Assembly: GCA_016712745.1 (NCBI GenBank)
Contig: JADJQN010000004.1
Span: 248,001 to 312,000 of the forward strand
From: Sandaracinaceae bacterium
GTDB lineage: Bacteria; Myxococcota_A; Polyangia; Polyangiales; JADJQN01
Direction: 5' to 3'
DNA: 64,000 nucleotides
In this document: positions 1-9,429 of the stretch, piece after piece
How positions within the stretch are numbered: position 1 is the stretch's first letter
How the letters are laid out: every line of letters starts with the position of its first letter
The notes under the pieces: generated by a model
What the model was told of the DNA's origin: nothing
Databases searched by the model: none
What the model saw: the letters and a program-made list of their open reading frames with translations, nothing else
Translations under genes and position numbers: made by a program

Positions 1-338
1 AAGCTCGCAACGGCGCCGCCGACGCCCGCGCCCACCAGCGCGCGACGGAACACGCGGCGCCCAGGCTCGCTCGGGATCATGTTCTTGCGAAGGATCTCCG
101 AAGCAAGCTTGGGCGGCCTGCAGCTGAGCTTTGGCGCCATGCTCACAGGCAACGTGTCGCCCGGCGGAATCGACAGCGCTGGCATATCCAAAAGCACGGG
201 CATCGGCGTGAGCGATGCGCGCGTGATGGCAGCCATCGTCATGTCCGGTGTCTCAGTTATCCCCGCGGGCAGTTCGCGGACTCCGCTAGTACTAGCGTGG
301 TCGCGAAGAGGCGCGGGTTTGGGTTCTGGGGGGGCCAT
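1..338 (-). CDS. hypothetical protein, C-terminal part outside window
   Basis: Open frame running off the left edge of the window; 112 codons are visible. The ATG at 338 is the first in-frame Met after the upstream stop near 378 and lacks a clear Shine-Dalgarno sequence. The N-terminal 80 residues are rich in Pro, Thr and Ala (probably disordered, cytoplasmic). The last visible residues, around RRVFRRALVGAGVGGAVAS, look like a positively charged stretch leading into a membrane segment. The opposite-strand frame at 79-354 is taken as its shadow. No family is recognised; function unknown. Confidence 0.5.
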   Translation of the reverse strand, partial: MAPPEPKPAPLRDHASTSGVRELPAGITETPDMTMAAITRASLTPMPVLLDMPALSIPPGDTLPVSMAPKLSCRPPKLASEILRKNMIPSEPGRRVFRRALVGAGVGGAVAS

Positions 339-845
339 CGTGGGGACGGCCTGAGCATACCAAACGCTCAGCCATCGTCACGTGGACGCTGCAGCAGGCC
401 TTGCGCGGTCCCGCGACAGGAATGTCATGGCTCGACGCGCTCTTGGGACCCAATCTGCCGAGATTCGGATACGACGCCACGGCGTATTGGTTATGATTTC
501 AACAACTTGCGGTGCTGGTTAAGGCCCTGGCACCCCGATTGCTACATAGCCCCGTAGAGCTTGCTTACTTTTGCTTCGACTAGCGGTCTCCTACGTACTT
601 ATCAGCAGTAATAGTAGTGACCAAATGCAGTCTTGATGCCTGCAGTTCTAATACCTGCAGGTTTGCTGACTTAGGTCTCGCACGGATTCTAGCTTGCCCG
701 CTCGCTTCCTAACGTGACCCGTTTTGATGCTTGGCTTGTCTTTCTTTTCCTTACTTATCTCTATTCGACCTAACGCCTGTAGACGCAACTGCTGAAGGGG
801 CGTTTTTCTTCCATCAATCCGCTTACCAACGCTATTGTCGCCTCC
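339..845. other. intergenic region without recognisable gene
   Basis: About 500 bases, visibly richer in A+T than the flanks between roughly 480 and 830. Short frames on both strands show no protein-like composition and no good ribosome binding site. It probably carries the promoter for the lipoprotein-LolA pair to the right, but no clear -35/-10 or hairpin was identified. An inverted CCTGCAG pair occurs near 639-660; nothing more can be supported. Confidence 0.5.
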
Positions 846-1280
846 ATGGCGAAGGCGTTCAGCGTGATTTTGCTCAGTTCGGCCCTCTGCTCGTGTGCTG
901 CGTTGCACGATGACATGGAGAGGGCCGAGGGAAGCTTCGAGCTCGCACGCTACGAAGATAGTGTGGTTTGGCTCGATGAGCTTGAGGTGCAAACGCCCTC
1001 GATGGATCAGGATATGCGCGCCAAGTTCTACTACTTGCGCGGAATGGCTGCCTTCCGGCTCGGCAATCGTCCTGACGCGCTGCACTATTTGGCTCTCGCT
1101 CGCGAAGTGGCCGGGCCTCGCAATCAAGGCCTGCGCAGCGAATGGAGCGCAAACCTCCGTCGTACCATCGCCGAAATCCTTCCTGAGGAGGGCGGTAACG
1201 CGAACGACGATATCGAAAATGAACGGCCAAACACCGTCGATCACGAACGGTTGCCTGGGCGTTCCTATGTCGATGAATAA
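846..1280 (+). CDS. small lipoprotein, TPR-like, upstream of LolA
   Basis: 144 residues. The N-terminus is a lipoprotein signal peptide with lipobox LCSC (Cys about residue 16). The mature part is helical and has a tetratricopeptide-like stretch around residues 60-85 (KFYYLRGMAAFRLGNRPDAL), then an acidic tail. The next gene, 62 bases downstream on the same strand, encodes a LolA-like carrier, so a role in envelope or lipoprotein handling is possible but only inferred from position. No strong ribosome binding site precedes the ATG; a long overlapping frame from 895 in another phase is rejected. Confidence 0.65.
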   Translation: MAKAFSVILLSSALCSCAALHDDMERAEGSFELARYEDSVVWLDELEVQTPSMDQDMRAKFYYLRGMAAFRLGNRPDALHYLALAREVAGPRNQGLRSEWSANLRRTIAEILPEEGGNANDDIENERPNTVDHERLPGRSYVDE

Positions 1281-1341
1281 GCCAGCTCTCCTACGTGTCG
1301 ATCTGTCGACTGTTGCCCCGAGCGAGCCTGAGGAGAGTCCA

Positions 1342-2097
1342 ATGAAATCCGTAGCTCCGAATCACCGTCGTTCGTTGCGCAAACGAGCATCGATGTTGGT
1401 TGCGGTTTCGCTATCGGTCGCGTTCGCTTTGCTCACGCTGCACGCGCGCGGATACGCCCAGAATCCTCCGGCGGGACCACGACTCACCGCAGCCGTCGTG
1501 GCCGCACGGGTACAAACCTTCTACGACCAGGTCCAGGACATGGACGCGCGCTTCTGTCAGACCTACCGCAACAAGCTCTACGATCGATTGGATCGTTCGT
1601 GCGGTCACGTTGTCTTTCACAAACCCGGGCAGATGCGTTGGGATTACGATCCGCCGAGCGGCAAGATTCTTGTCAGCGATGGTACGCGCATTCAAATCTT
1701 TGAGCCCGGCGGACAAGGCACGCCCGGGCAAGTTGCGGAGGTCCCGCTCGCGCAGTCCGAGCTTCCGCAGGCGCTTTCGTTCCTCACGGGAACCGGGCGA
1801 ATGGAAGAGCAGTTCACATTGCGCTTGCTCAACGCGGCACGTGAAGGCTTTCCCAATGGGGATGTTCTCGAGCTCACGCCGCGTCACGCCAATCCTCACT
1901 TCGCGCGCATCCAGCTTTACGTGACGCGCGTGCAAGTCGGCCAAGCGACCGCGGGAGTGGTTGATCGCGTGCTCATCCTCGAGCACACCGGCAACCGCAA
2001 TCGATTCGACTTCACGAGCATGAACTATCGCCCCACGGTGGACATGAATCTCTTCCGTTGGACACCGCCCGCGGGCACGCGTCGCATCACAAGGTAG
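1342..2097 (+). CDS. lolA: LolA-like outer-membrane lipoprotein carrier protein
   Basis: 251 residues. An Arg-rich N-terminus followed by a hydrophobic stretch (residues 17-33) ending in YAQ is a Sec signal peptide, so the protein is periplasmic. The mature domain has the LolA pattern: an early FxQTY-like strand (RFCQTYRNK), then HVVFHKPGQMRWDYDPPSGK, a SDGTRIQIFEP strand and a late VDRVLILEHTGNRNRFDF strand. LolA-family proteins bind lipoprotein acyl chains in a half-barrel and shuttle them to the outer membrane. ATG at 1342 is chosen because GAGGAGAG lies just upstream. The many lipoproteins in this window would be natural clients. Confidence 0.8.
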   Translation: MKSVAPNHRRSLRKRASMLVAVSLSVAFALLTLHARGYAQNPPAGPRLTAAVVAARVQTFYDQVQDMDARFCQTYRNKLYDRLDRSCGHVVFHKPGQMRWDYDPPSGKILVSDGTRIQIFEPGGQGTPGQVAEVPLAQSELPQALSFLTGTGRMEEQFTLRLLNAAREGFPNGDVLELTPRHANPHFARIQLYVTRVQVGQATAGVVDRVLILEHTGNRNRFDFTSMNYRPTVDMNLFRWTPPAGTRRITR

Positions 2098-2100
2098 TAC

Positions 2101-3258
2101 TCAGCCGTGCGTGAGCGCGCGTTCGAGCGTCGGCAATAACGCTGTCCACGAATAGTGCGCGGAGTCGCGCAGCGCGTGCGCGGCAAGTCGCTCGCCCAAC
2201 CCGGTCTTCGCTGCAATAAGTTGCATCGCTGCGGCGAGGCTTCGCGCATCGTCGCTTTGTACCAGCAATGCATTCACGTCGTGAGTGAGCACGTCAGGAA
2301 TGCCCCCGCTGCGTGTTGCTACGATGGGCAAGCCATAGGACATCGCTTCAAGCACAGCGGTCGGCACGCCTTCGGCACGTCCACTTGGGAGAGTTCGGGA
2401 CGGATAGAGAAGCATGTCGCAAGCGCGAAAGAGCTCGACCTTCGCGACGCCTGAGACCTCGCCAACGAACCGGACATTGCGCGGCGCGTAACGTTCGAGC
2501 GACGCGCGTTCTGGGCCATCGCCAGCGACGACGAGATCCATTTCCGGGCATTGCGCAAGTGCGCGCATGGCTACGTCGATCCCTTTGATGGGCACCAGGC
2601 GACTCATTGTCAGTGCCGTGTCCCGGGTGATCCCGAGACGCGTGCGCAGCTGTGATCGCGATGAGTGTGAATCCTCGGGAAGCGTAATGCCCATCGGACT
2701 CACCACCACGTTCACGTCGCCGGTATCGCCGAAGAGCGCGCGCAGCGATTGCGAGACAAACCAGAGTGTGGTTGCGTGTTTGGCGATTTCACGTTTCCAC
2801 ACGCTCGCAAGTGGCAACCGCGAGAGCGCGTGAACGTCGCCAGAATGCATGACCGCGACGTGAGGGATGCCCGGACACATACGCCCGACGAGAAGGGCGC
2901 ATGGCAATGCCCAGTGGCTTACAACGGCATCCCACCTCGTGCGGCGCTTTGCGATGTGCGCAAGCAAGGAGGCCGCGAACGGGGCGACGCCGAGCTTTGC
3001 GAGAGGGTCGCGCGCCAGGTTGTCGGGAGCACCGGCCCCATAAAACGTCCGCGAGAAGGATCGGGGTCGCATGTAGGGAATCCACGTGAGTGAAATCCCT
3101 TCGTCGACAGGCGGATCGCTCGGCTCCGACGGCCGCGGCGCCAGCACCTCCACTGTATGCCCGAGCCGCGTGAGCGCGCGCGCAAAACCTCGCACGAAAT
3201 TGCCAGCCAGATCCGCTTCGTGGCGCGGATAGCTGGTCGTCACCAAACCAACGTTCAT
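2101..3258 (-). CDS. family 4 (group 1) glycosyltransferase
   Basis: 385 residues, GT-B fold. N-terminal Rossmann half begins MNVGLVTTSYPRHEADLAG, typical of retaining GT4 enzymes; the C-terminal half has the donor-site motif region around ARSGGIPDVL preceded by PTAVLEAMSYGLPIVAT, with the E of the EX7E motif near EAMSYG. It probably transfers a sugar from a nucleotide donor to a lipid or polysaccharide acceptor at the cytoplasmic face. Its ATG overlaps the stop of the upstream family 2 transferase by 4 bases, so the two are translationally coupled and likely act on one glycan or glycolipid. Acceptor and sugar cannot be told. Confidence 0.85.
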   Translation of the reverse strand: MNVGLVTTSYPRHEADLAGNFVRGFARALTRLGHTVEVLAPRPSEPSDPPVDEGISLTWIPYMRPRSFSRTFYGAGAPDNLARDPLAKLGVAPFAASLLAHIAKRRTRWDAVVSHWALPCALLVGRMCPGIPHVAVMHSGDVHALSRLPLASVWKREIAKHATTLWFVSQSLRALFGDTGDVNVVVSPMGITLPEDSHSSRSQLRTRLGITRDTALTMSRLVPIKGIDVAMRALAQCPEMDLVVAGDGPERASLERYAPRNVRFVGEVSGVAKVELFRACDMLLYPSRTLPSGRAEGVPTAVLEAMSYGLPIVATRSGGIPDVLTHDVNALLVQSDDARSLAAAMQLIAAKTGLGERLAAHALRDSAHYSWTALLPTLERALTHG

Positions 3259-4034
3259 GATTGCGAAGCGTCAGCTGCCGGCAATGCAACGCTCGCTTTG
3301 GGACGCGTACGCGACGCGCTCTTTCGCGATTTCACGCGCCGGACAACCACGCGCGCCAATACGAAAGGAATCACGAAGAGTGCGTGTCGCCAGCCGATGC
3401 CACTGCGTTCATCGGCGTAGATCGGCCGCACTGGGACGTCGCACACGACAAGACGCGCTGCTGCCGCTCGGCCCAAGAGATCGTTTGGATAGCCGTAGCG
3501 GGGCCACAAAGACTTCATATCGACGCGCGTGTAGGCGGTTCGCGAAATCGCCGTGAAGCCGCATTGCGAATCACGCACTCGCATGCCCGTTACGCACCGC
3601 GTGAAGAACGAAAGCAGATGATTGCCTACGTAGCGAAAGAATGGCATCGCCTCTCTCGCGCCCGGCCACGAAAGCCGATCGCCTTTGACGTACTCGGCCA
3701 CGCCCTCGATGACGGGCAAGACGATGGTGCGCAGATCGTGCGGATCCATTTGGGCGTCGCCAGCCATGACCGCCACGACATCGGCATGCTTGCGAAATGC
3801 GTGGTCGTAGCCGCTCGCAATCGCGCGACCCACGCCTTGATTCTCGGTGTGCACGATCACGCGGACGCGCTCGTCTTGCACGCTGCACGCCGTGAGCGCC
3901 GTTCCGTCCGTGCTTGCGTCATCGACGACGATGATGTCGTCGACGAACTCAGGGATCCCTTTCACCGCGCGACGAATAAGGCGCGCTTCGTTGAAAGCTG
4001 GCACGACGACAGCGACGCGTTTTCCCTGCAGCAT
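3255..4034 (-). CDS. family 2 glycosyltransferase, dolichol-P-mannose-synthase-like
   Basis: 259 residues from the ATG at 4034 (a TTG three codons earlier is possible). GT-A fold: VAVVVPAFNEARLIRRAV at the start, IIVVDDASTDGT for nucleotide binding, and the DxD-like MAGDAQMDP. The last 50 residues are basic with one hydrophobic stretch (HALFVIPFVLARVVV) that may anchor it to the membrane. Polyprenyl-phosphate glycosyltransferases share this layout, so transfer of a sugar to a lipid carrier is plausible. First gene of a two-gene operon with the GT4 enzyme. Confidence 0.82.
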   Translation of the reverse strand: MLQGKRVAVVVPAFNEARLIRRAVKGIPEFVDDIIVVDDASTDGTALTACSVQDERVRVIVHTENQGVGRAIASGYDHAFRKHADVVAVMAGDAQMDPHDLRTIVLPVIEGVAEYVKGDRLSWPGAREAMPFFRYVGNHLLSFFTRCVTGMRVRDSQCGFTAISRTAYTRVDMKSLWPRYGYPNDLLGRAAAARLVVCDVPVRPIYADERSGIGWRHALFVIPFVLARVVVRRVKSRKSASRTRPKASVALPAADASQS

Positions 4035-4125
4035 GAAGGGCAAGGGTTAGCAGACGGCTGCTGGGCCGTCTAGCTGTAAGGCTGTGCACTCACCCGCTGC
4101 CGATAGCTTCGGCGAGCGCGCAGCG

Positions 4126-5958
4126 TTATTCGACGGTGACGGTCTTTGCGAGATTGCGCGGTTGGTCCACGTCAGTCCCTTTGTGGTCAGCGACGTAGTA
4201 CGCGTAGAGCTGTAGCGGAAGCACCGTGAGGAAGGGTGTGAGCTCTTCTTCGACCTCGGGGATCATGATCGCTTCGTCGCCCAGCTTCTCAGCTTCGTGA
4301 TCGCCTTCGGTCGCAATCGCGATGATGCGCCCTTCGCGCGCTTTCACTTCCTGAAGATTGCCCACGGTCTTATCGTAGTTGCTGTCCTTGGGCATGATCA
4401 CCACGACGGGCACGGCGCTATCGATGAGCGCGATTGGACCGTGCTTCATTTCGCCCGCGGCATAGCCTTCGGCGTGCACGTAGGAAATTTCTTTCAACTT
4501 GAGCGCGCCTTCGAGCGCGATCGGGAAGCTGAGACCGCGGCCCAAGAAAAGCACATCGCGCGCATCGCCATAACGACGAGCGACGTTCGCGACCAACTGC
4601 TTGGTGCCGGCGACGACGTCCTTCATCTGATGCGGAAGCTTGGCAAGGCCCTCAACGAGCTCGCGTGCGCGCTTCGGATCGAGCGTGTTGCGCCGGCGTC
4701 CAATGTAGATGCTCAAAAGTAGAAGCGCGGCCAACTGCGTGCTGAAGCACTTCGTCGACGCAACGCCAATCTCAGGTCCGGCGTGGGTGTACAGAGCTCC
4801 GTCCGAAATACGCGGAATGGCACTGCCGATCACGTTGGCAATTGCGAGCACCGTGGCGCCACGCTTCTTGGCTTCTTTGACCGCCATCAACGTATCGAGG
4901 GTCTCGCCCGACTGGCTGACCGCGACAACCAAATCGCCCTTCCCAATGACGGCATCACGATTGCGGAATTCGCTCGCGAGCTCGACGTTCGTCGGGATGC
5001 GCGCGAGCTTTTCCAGATAGTAGCGGCCGGCCAGCGCGGAGTGATGACTCGTGCCGCACGCGATCAAGTAGATGCGATCGATCTTAGAGATATCGATGTT
5101 CGCGAGCCCGATTTCAGCGGCGATCACATCGGCGTTTTCGCGATCGAGGCGTCCGCGCAAGGTGTCCTCGAGCGCGCGCGGCTGCTCGTGGATCTCCTTG
5201 AGCATGAAGTGCTTGAAACCGGCCTTCTCGGCCATCATTTCTGACCAATCGATGTGTTGCGGTGCGCGCTCGACTGGCGCGCCTTCAAGAGTCGTGATGC
5301 GGAAGCTCTTTTGCGTGAGCGTGGCGATCTCGCCGTCTTCCAAGAAGATCATCTTGCGCGTGTACGGCAAGAGCGCGGGTACATCGCTGCCCGCATACAT
5401 TTCGTCTTCGCCGATGCCGAGCACGAGCGGCGACGCAGTCTTGCTCACGACGAGCTTGCCCGGTTCGTCTTTTGAGATGACAGCGATGGCGTAGGTGCCG
5501 TGCACTTCGCGCAGCGCGAGACGCACCGCCGTCTCTAGATCGTTGCCGTCTTTCGCATGCAGGTTGACCAGGTGAGCGACGATTTCTGTGTCCGTATCGC
5601 TCAGCACTTTTTGACCGCGCTCTTCAATCTGACGGCGCAATGCGACGTGATTTTCGATGATGCCGTTGTGAACGAGCGCAATCGAACCCGCGACATGCGG
5701 ATGCGCATTCACTTCCGTTGGACGTCCGTGCGTCGCCCAGCGTGTGTGGCCAATACCGGTCGAACCTTTGAGAGGCGTTTGCGCCAACGCGGTTGCAAGA
5801 TTGGCGAGCTTGCCGACCGCGCGCACGACTTTGACTTCCTTACCGTCGTGCACCGCAAGGCCAGCAGAATCGTAGCCGCGGTATTCCAAGCGACGTAGGC
5901 CGTCGAGGAGCATGGTCGCGCATTCCTTCTGCCCGACATACCCAACGATTCCACACAT
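4126..5958 (-). CDS. glmS: glutamine--fructose-6-phosphate aminotransferase (isomerizing)
   Basis: 610 residues, the usual full length. Makes glucosamine-6-phosphate from fructose-6-phosphate and glutamine, the first step to UDP-GlcNAc for peptidoglycan and LPS. N-terminal glutaminase domain starts MCGIVGYVG with the Cys2 nucleophile; two SIS sugar-isomerase domains follow (SQSGETLDTLMAVKEAK in the first); the conserved C-terminus DQPRNLAKTVTVE is present. GAAGAGG precedes the ATG. The 80-base leader is too short and shows no sign of a glmS ribozyme. Monocistronic, flanked by an M16 pair and the glycosyltransferases on the same strand. Confidence 0.97.
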   Translation of the reverse strand: MCGIVGYVGQKECATMLLDGLRRLEYRGYDSAGLAVHDGKEVKVVRAVGKLANLATALAQTPLKGSTGIGHTRWATHGRPTEVNAHPHVAGSIALVHNGIIENHVALRRQIEERGQKVLSDTDTEIVAHLVNLHAKDGNDLETAVRLALREVHGTYAIAVISKDEPGKLVVSKTASPLVLGIGEDEMYAGSDVPALLPYTRKMIFLEDGEIATLTQKSFRITTLEGAPVERAPQHIDWSEMMAEKAGFKHFMLKEIHEQPRALEDTLRGRLDRENADVIAAEIGLANIDISKIDRIYLIACGTSHHSALAGRYYLEKLARIPTNVELASEFRNRDAVIGKGDLVVAVSQSGETLDTLMAVKEAKKRGATVLAIANVIGSAIPRISDGALYTHAGPEIGVASTKCFSTQLAALLLLSIYIGRRRNTLDPKRARELVEGLAKLPHQMKDVVAGTKQLVANVARRYGDARDVLFLGRGLSFPIALEGALKLKEISYVHAEGYAAGEMKHGPIALIDSAVPVVVIMPKDSNYDKTVGNLQEVKAREGRIIAIATEGDHEAEKLGDEAIMIPEVEEELTPFLTVLPLQLYAYYVADHKGTDVDQPRNLAKTVTVE

Positions 5959-6042
5959 AAGAGCGCCTCTTCCCGTTGTTAAGGACGCGAAGTCCTAGCA
6001 CAATAGGTGCGTAGATGCCCCAATTCGTTCACGTGGCTACGA

Positions 6043-7539
6043 TCAGAGCGGATCGTGAGTTGAAACCGCGTGCCCTTGGATGTCGACGACGGTGACTGGG
6101 CCGTAGTGCCGAAGCGCTTCAAGCACGGCGGTCGCGCGACCTACGACGACCATCAGTGATGCGTCAGGATGAATGTAGGTTTGCGCGGCTTGCAACGCTT
6201 CGCCCGGCGTGACGGCGCGGATTTGTGTGCGGTACGAATCCCAGTAGTCGTCCGGCAACCCATACACGCGCAAGTCGGCGACCATGTCCGCAATCTTGCC
6301 GGCAGTGTCGATACGCAACGGGAAGGAATCACTCAAATAGCGCTGCGCGTCTGCAATCTCAGCCTGCGGAGGCGCGTCAGTCACGATGCGATGAAGATGC
6401 TCCATGAAGGCGCTGACCGCCTGCTCGGTGACTTCGTTGCGTACCGATGCGCTCGCTCGGAAGGGCGCCATCTCCACACGCTCGCCGACGCCGCTGTATG
6501 CACCGTAGGTTAGGCTGCGGCGCTCACGCAAATCCATGAACAAACGCGAAGCCGCAGATCCACCCAGCACTTGGTTGGCAACGACGAGCTTGATGTAGTC
6601 AGGGCTGCTGCGGCGTAGCGCAAGATTTCCAATCGTGACGACCGACTGCACGGACTCGGGCCGATCAACGAGGATGATGCGGCGCTGCGAAATCGTGGGC
6701 GGTGCAGCGTAGGTCGTCTCCGGCACTTCGCCTTGACGCCAACGTCCGAGCACCTGCGTTACTGCCGTAGCAACGGCCTCTTGCGTCGTGTCGCCAACGA
6801 CGACCACGAATGCGTTATTCGGTACGAAGTTCGTGTGATGCCAACGCACAAGGTCTTGACGCGTGAGCGCGTTCACGGACTCGGGTGTTGCGTCCACGTG
6901 CGCGTAGGGATGATCGCCGTACGCTGCGCGATAGAACTCACGCTGCGCAAGGAAGCTCGGGTCATCGAGCTGCATCGTCAGGCGATCGAGCTCGCGGCGT
7001 TTGAACTTGCGCAGCTCGGTGTCCGAGAACGCGGGATTGAGTGCAACATCGGCGAGAATTTCGAGAGCCGCCGGAAGTTGGTCCGAAAGCGCACGCATCT
7101 CGACGTAGACGTTCTCTTCATCGGAGCCGATCGAAAGGTCGGCGCCCAAGAACTCCACATCTTCGGCAAGGCGAGCACTTGAACGGTGGGTCGTCCCTTC
7201 TTGCATCATGCGGGCGACGAAGTGCGCCATGCCGGGTTTGCCCGCCGGATCGGTTGCATCGCCACTCTTGATGACGAGACGAACATAGAGAACAGGCAGC
7301 GCGTGGGTCGCTACGACATTGACCTCAAGGCCATTCGCCGTGGTCGTGCGCTGGATCGGCGGGAAGTGAACATCGCGCGCGGGGCCGGAGACCGGAGGAG
7401 CAACACGCGCGGTTTCTGTCTGAGTCACGTTGGAGTCTCCTTGCGCCGATGCTTCGGGTGTCGTGGAAGAAGTCGGACTCTGCGAGCCGCAGCTCGCGAG
7501 CGCCAATGCGCACGCAAGAACAAGAGCGCGACGCATCAT
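6043..7539 (-). CDS. M16 family peptidase-like lipoprotein, catalytically inactive subunit
   Basis: 498 residues. Lipoprotein signal MMRRALVLACALALASC with Cys17. Two M16 halves: the N-terminal half has GMAHFVARMMQEGT where active members have HxxEH; here His106 is kept but Glu and the second His are replaced by Ala109 and Arg110, so zinc binding should be lost. The C-terminal half (about residues 230-480) has the usual substrate-chamber repeats. Its start overlaps the stop of the catalytic partner by 4 bases. By analogy with mitochondrial processing peptidase and other bacterial pairs, the two probably form a heterodimer, here in the periplasm or on the outer membrane. Confidence 0.88.
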   Translation of the reverse strand: MMRRALVLACALALASCGSQSPTSSTTPEASAQGDSNVTQTETARVAPPVSGPARDVHFPPIQRTTTANGLEVNVVATHALPVLYVRLVIKSGDATDPAGKPGMAHFVARMMQEGTTHRSSARLAEDVEFLGADLSIGSDEENVYVEMRALSDQLPAALEILADVALNPAFSDTELRKFKRRELDRLTMQLDDPSFLAQREFYRAAYGDHPYAHVDATPESVNALTRQDLVRWHHTNFVPNNAFVVVVGDTTQEAVATAVTQVLGRWRQGEVPETTYAAPPTISQRRIILVDRPESVQSVVTIGNLALRRSSPDYIKLVVANQVLGGSAASRLFMDLRERRSLTYGAYSGVGERVEMAPFRASASVRNEVTEQAVSAFMEHLHRIVTDAPPQAEIADAQRYLSDSFPLRIDTAGKIADMVADLRVYGLPDDYWDSYRTQIRAVTPGEALQAAQTYIHPDASLMVVVGRATAVLEALRHYGPVTVVDIQGHAVSTHDPL

Positions 7540-8936
7540 GGCGCTTCTCCTTCGGTGGTGCTGTCGGCCGGCGGGGGCAAGACGTCAAGCACTGTGCGGT
7601 TGGTCGCGTCAAAGTAGGTGCTCGCCGCATGGCGCACCTCGTCGAGCGTCACCGCGAGGTAACGATCGAGCTCGCTGCGCAGAAGCTCTGCGTTGCCCCA
7701 GTACATCTCGTACTCCGCGAGTTGCATCGCGCGCGAAAGGTTCGATTGCAGACCGAAGACAAATGCCGCGCGCAGACGATTCTTCGCTTTGTCGAGCTCG
7801 CGCTGCGTGATTCCGCGCTGAGCAATGCTCTGAATCTCCGAGTAAATAACGTTGCGCGCTTCTTCCCCGGTATGCCCGGTGCCGACCACGCCCCAAAAAG
7901 AAAAGACGTCCGGTCCGCGACGATCATCGGTCGAAACCGAGATCTCCTGGAGGATTTCGCGCTCCTTCACAAGCTTCTGATAGAGGCGCGACGATTCGCC
8001 GTCGCCGAGCACGATCGCCAGCATCTCGAGCGGGTAGTGCTGAGCTTCGCGCGATTGCGGGATGTGATAGGCGATATGGAACGCGGGCAAGGGCGCCAAG
8101 CGATCGACCATGGTGTCTGTGATCTCGCGCGTCTGCGGCGCGAGAGCTGCCGGTTCGTACGCCGGCGTTGCGCGACGACCAATGTCACCGAAGTAACGCT
8201 CGATAAGCGCAAGTGCGGCCGTCGGTTCGAAATCGCCCGAGATACTAATCACCGCATTGTTGGGCGCGTAGTACGTCTGCCAAAACTCACGCACGGCTTC
8301 GAGAGGCGCGTTATCGAGGTCGGCTACTTCGCCAATCGTCGAATGTGAGTACGGAAAGTAGTCGCCGTACGTAAGCTCGTTGATGCGCAGCATCGAGAGC
8401 ATGTAAGGACGGTTTTCGTAGCTCTGACGGCGTTCTTCTTTGACCGTTTGGCGCTGATTTTCAAAGTTTTCTTCGCTGATCGCGAGCGAGCGCATGCGAT
8501 CCGACTCGAGGAAGAGTCCGAGCTCAAGCTCGTTGCTCGGCAAGGTTTCGAAGTAGTTGGTGCGGTCGTGGCTCGTCGTGCCGTTCATCGTGCCACCCCG
8601 ATTCATGATCAAGGAGAAGTGCTCGCCCTTCGCGACGTTCGCTGAGCCTTGGAACATCATGTGCTCGAAGAGATGTGCAAAGCCTGTGCGGCCGCGCACT
8701 TCGTTGCGTGAGCCAACGTCGTAGTAGACCGCAATGCCGACCGTCGGGACGGTTGCATCGGGGTTCAACACCACGCGCAAGCCATTCGACAAGGTCGCCC
8801 GCACCACTGGCATCCGCTGAATCGGAGTTCGCGCCGTAGGTTCTTCTGCGCGGCGCGCGGTCGCGTCCTGCGCGTTGCCGCCTACGCTCATACACAACAT
8901 CGACGCGGTCGCTAACACCATGGGAATCCTCTTCAT
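7536..8936 (-). CDS. M16 family zinc peptidase, catalytic subunit
   Basis: 466 residues from the ATG at 8936. The longer frame to 9077 is rejected because the signal peptide MKRIPMVLATASMLCMSVGGNAQ begins here and a separate gene occupies the upstream DNA. The zinc motif is intact: GFAHLFEHMMFQG, with His88, Glu91 and His92; the third ligand Glu lies in the following NFENQRQTVKEERR region. Exported, probably soluble in the periplasm. The downstream inactive homologue starts within its stop codon, so the two are coupled; substrate unknown, likely unfolded peptides. Confidence 0.9.
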   Translation of the reverse strand: MKRIPMVLATASMLCMSVGGNAQDATARRAEEPTARTPIQRMPVVRATLSNGLRVVLNPDATVPTVGIAVYYDVGSRNEVRGRTGFAHLFEHMMFQGSANVAKGEHFSLIMNRGGTMNGTTSHDRTNYFETLPSNELELGLFLESDRMRSLAISEENFENQRQTVKEERRQSYENRPYMLSMLRINELTYGDYFPYSHSTIGEVADLDNAPLEAVREFWQTYYAPNNAVISISGDFEPTAALALIERYFGDIGRRATPAYEPAALAPQTREITDTMVDRLAPLPAFHIAYHIPQSREAQHYPLEMLAIVLGDGESSRLYQKLVKEREILQEISVSTDDRRGPDVFSFWGVVGTGHTGEEARNVIYSEIQSIAQRGITQRELDKAKNRLRAAFVFGLQSNLSRAMQLAEYEMYWGNAELLRSELDRYLAVTLDEVRHAASTYFDATNRTVLDVLPPPADSTTEGEAP

Positions 8937-9030
8937 CGGGGCCGAGCCTTTCCGAAAACTTCGATACCACGCCTCAAAACTTTCGTCATTCCTTGGTAAA
9001 CAACGAGCACAGCGAACTATTGCGCTCGAT

Positions 9031-9429
9031 TTAGCGAGGCTGTGCCAAGCGCTTCTCAATGTTGTGGATGAGCCCACGATTGGGCCAGGACGTCTGCGTC
9101 AAACAGCCTTCGCGTCGAAGCGGACGGCAGCTGATCCTGTAGTTCACTTCATCGTCGCATCCGAGCGCGACGACATTGTCGCCGTTGATGCGGACCTCAA
9201 TCTGGTCACGTGCACATTGGAGATCGAAAGCTGCGTGCGAGGCGATGACGCTCTTGTCTCGACAGCTCTGAAACAGGGGCGTCAGTGCCGCCGCGAACAC
9301 AACACCCGCCACCGGACCGATCATCATCCAGCGACGTCGCTTACGACGCGGTTGCGCTGCAGCGTCGGGAGGTGCGCGTTTTGCATCGCACGCCTTGTCC
9401 ACGGTTTGTTTGTGTTCGGTCTCGCTCAT
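9031..9429 (-). CDS. hypothetical single-pass membrane protein
   Basis: 132 residues. A charged N-terminus ending in PRRKRRRW is followed by one membrane segment (about residues 35-54, WMMIGPVAGVVFAAALTPLF) and a 75-residue domain outside the membrane with five cysteines spaced as C..D.I.V..LGC..V.Y.ISC...GC. This Cys-strand pattern resembles small uncharacterised domains of myxobacterial surface proteins, from memory only. No clear ribosome binding site. It lies 94 bases upstream of the M16 pair on the same strand and could be cotranscribed. Function unknown. Confidence 0.62.
   Translation of the reverse strand: MSETEHKQTVDKACDAKRAPPDAAAQPRRKRRRWMMIGPVAGVVFAAALTPLFQSCRDKSVIASHAAFDLQCARDQIEVRINGDNVVALGCDDEVNYRISCRPLRREGCLTQTSWPNRGLIHNIEKRLAQPR

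Noticed and set aside
895..2097. Long frame fusing sequence from 895 to the LolA-like protein
   Set aside because: The part before 1342 overlaps the lipoprotein gene in another phase, while GAGGAGAG and a signal peptide mark the start at 1342.
3261..4073. 270-residue plus-strand frame
   Set aside because: Antisense to the family 2 glycosyltransferase, which has clear motifs; this frame has none.
5959..6042. glmS ribozyme or riboswitch upstream of glmS
   Set aside because: The leader is only about 80 bases and lacks a recognisable ribozyme core.
8937..9077. 47-codon N-terminal extension of the catalytic M16 peptidase
   Set aside because: The signal peptide starts at 8936, and the extension overlaps the end of another gene.
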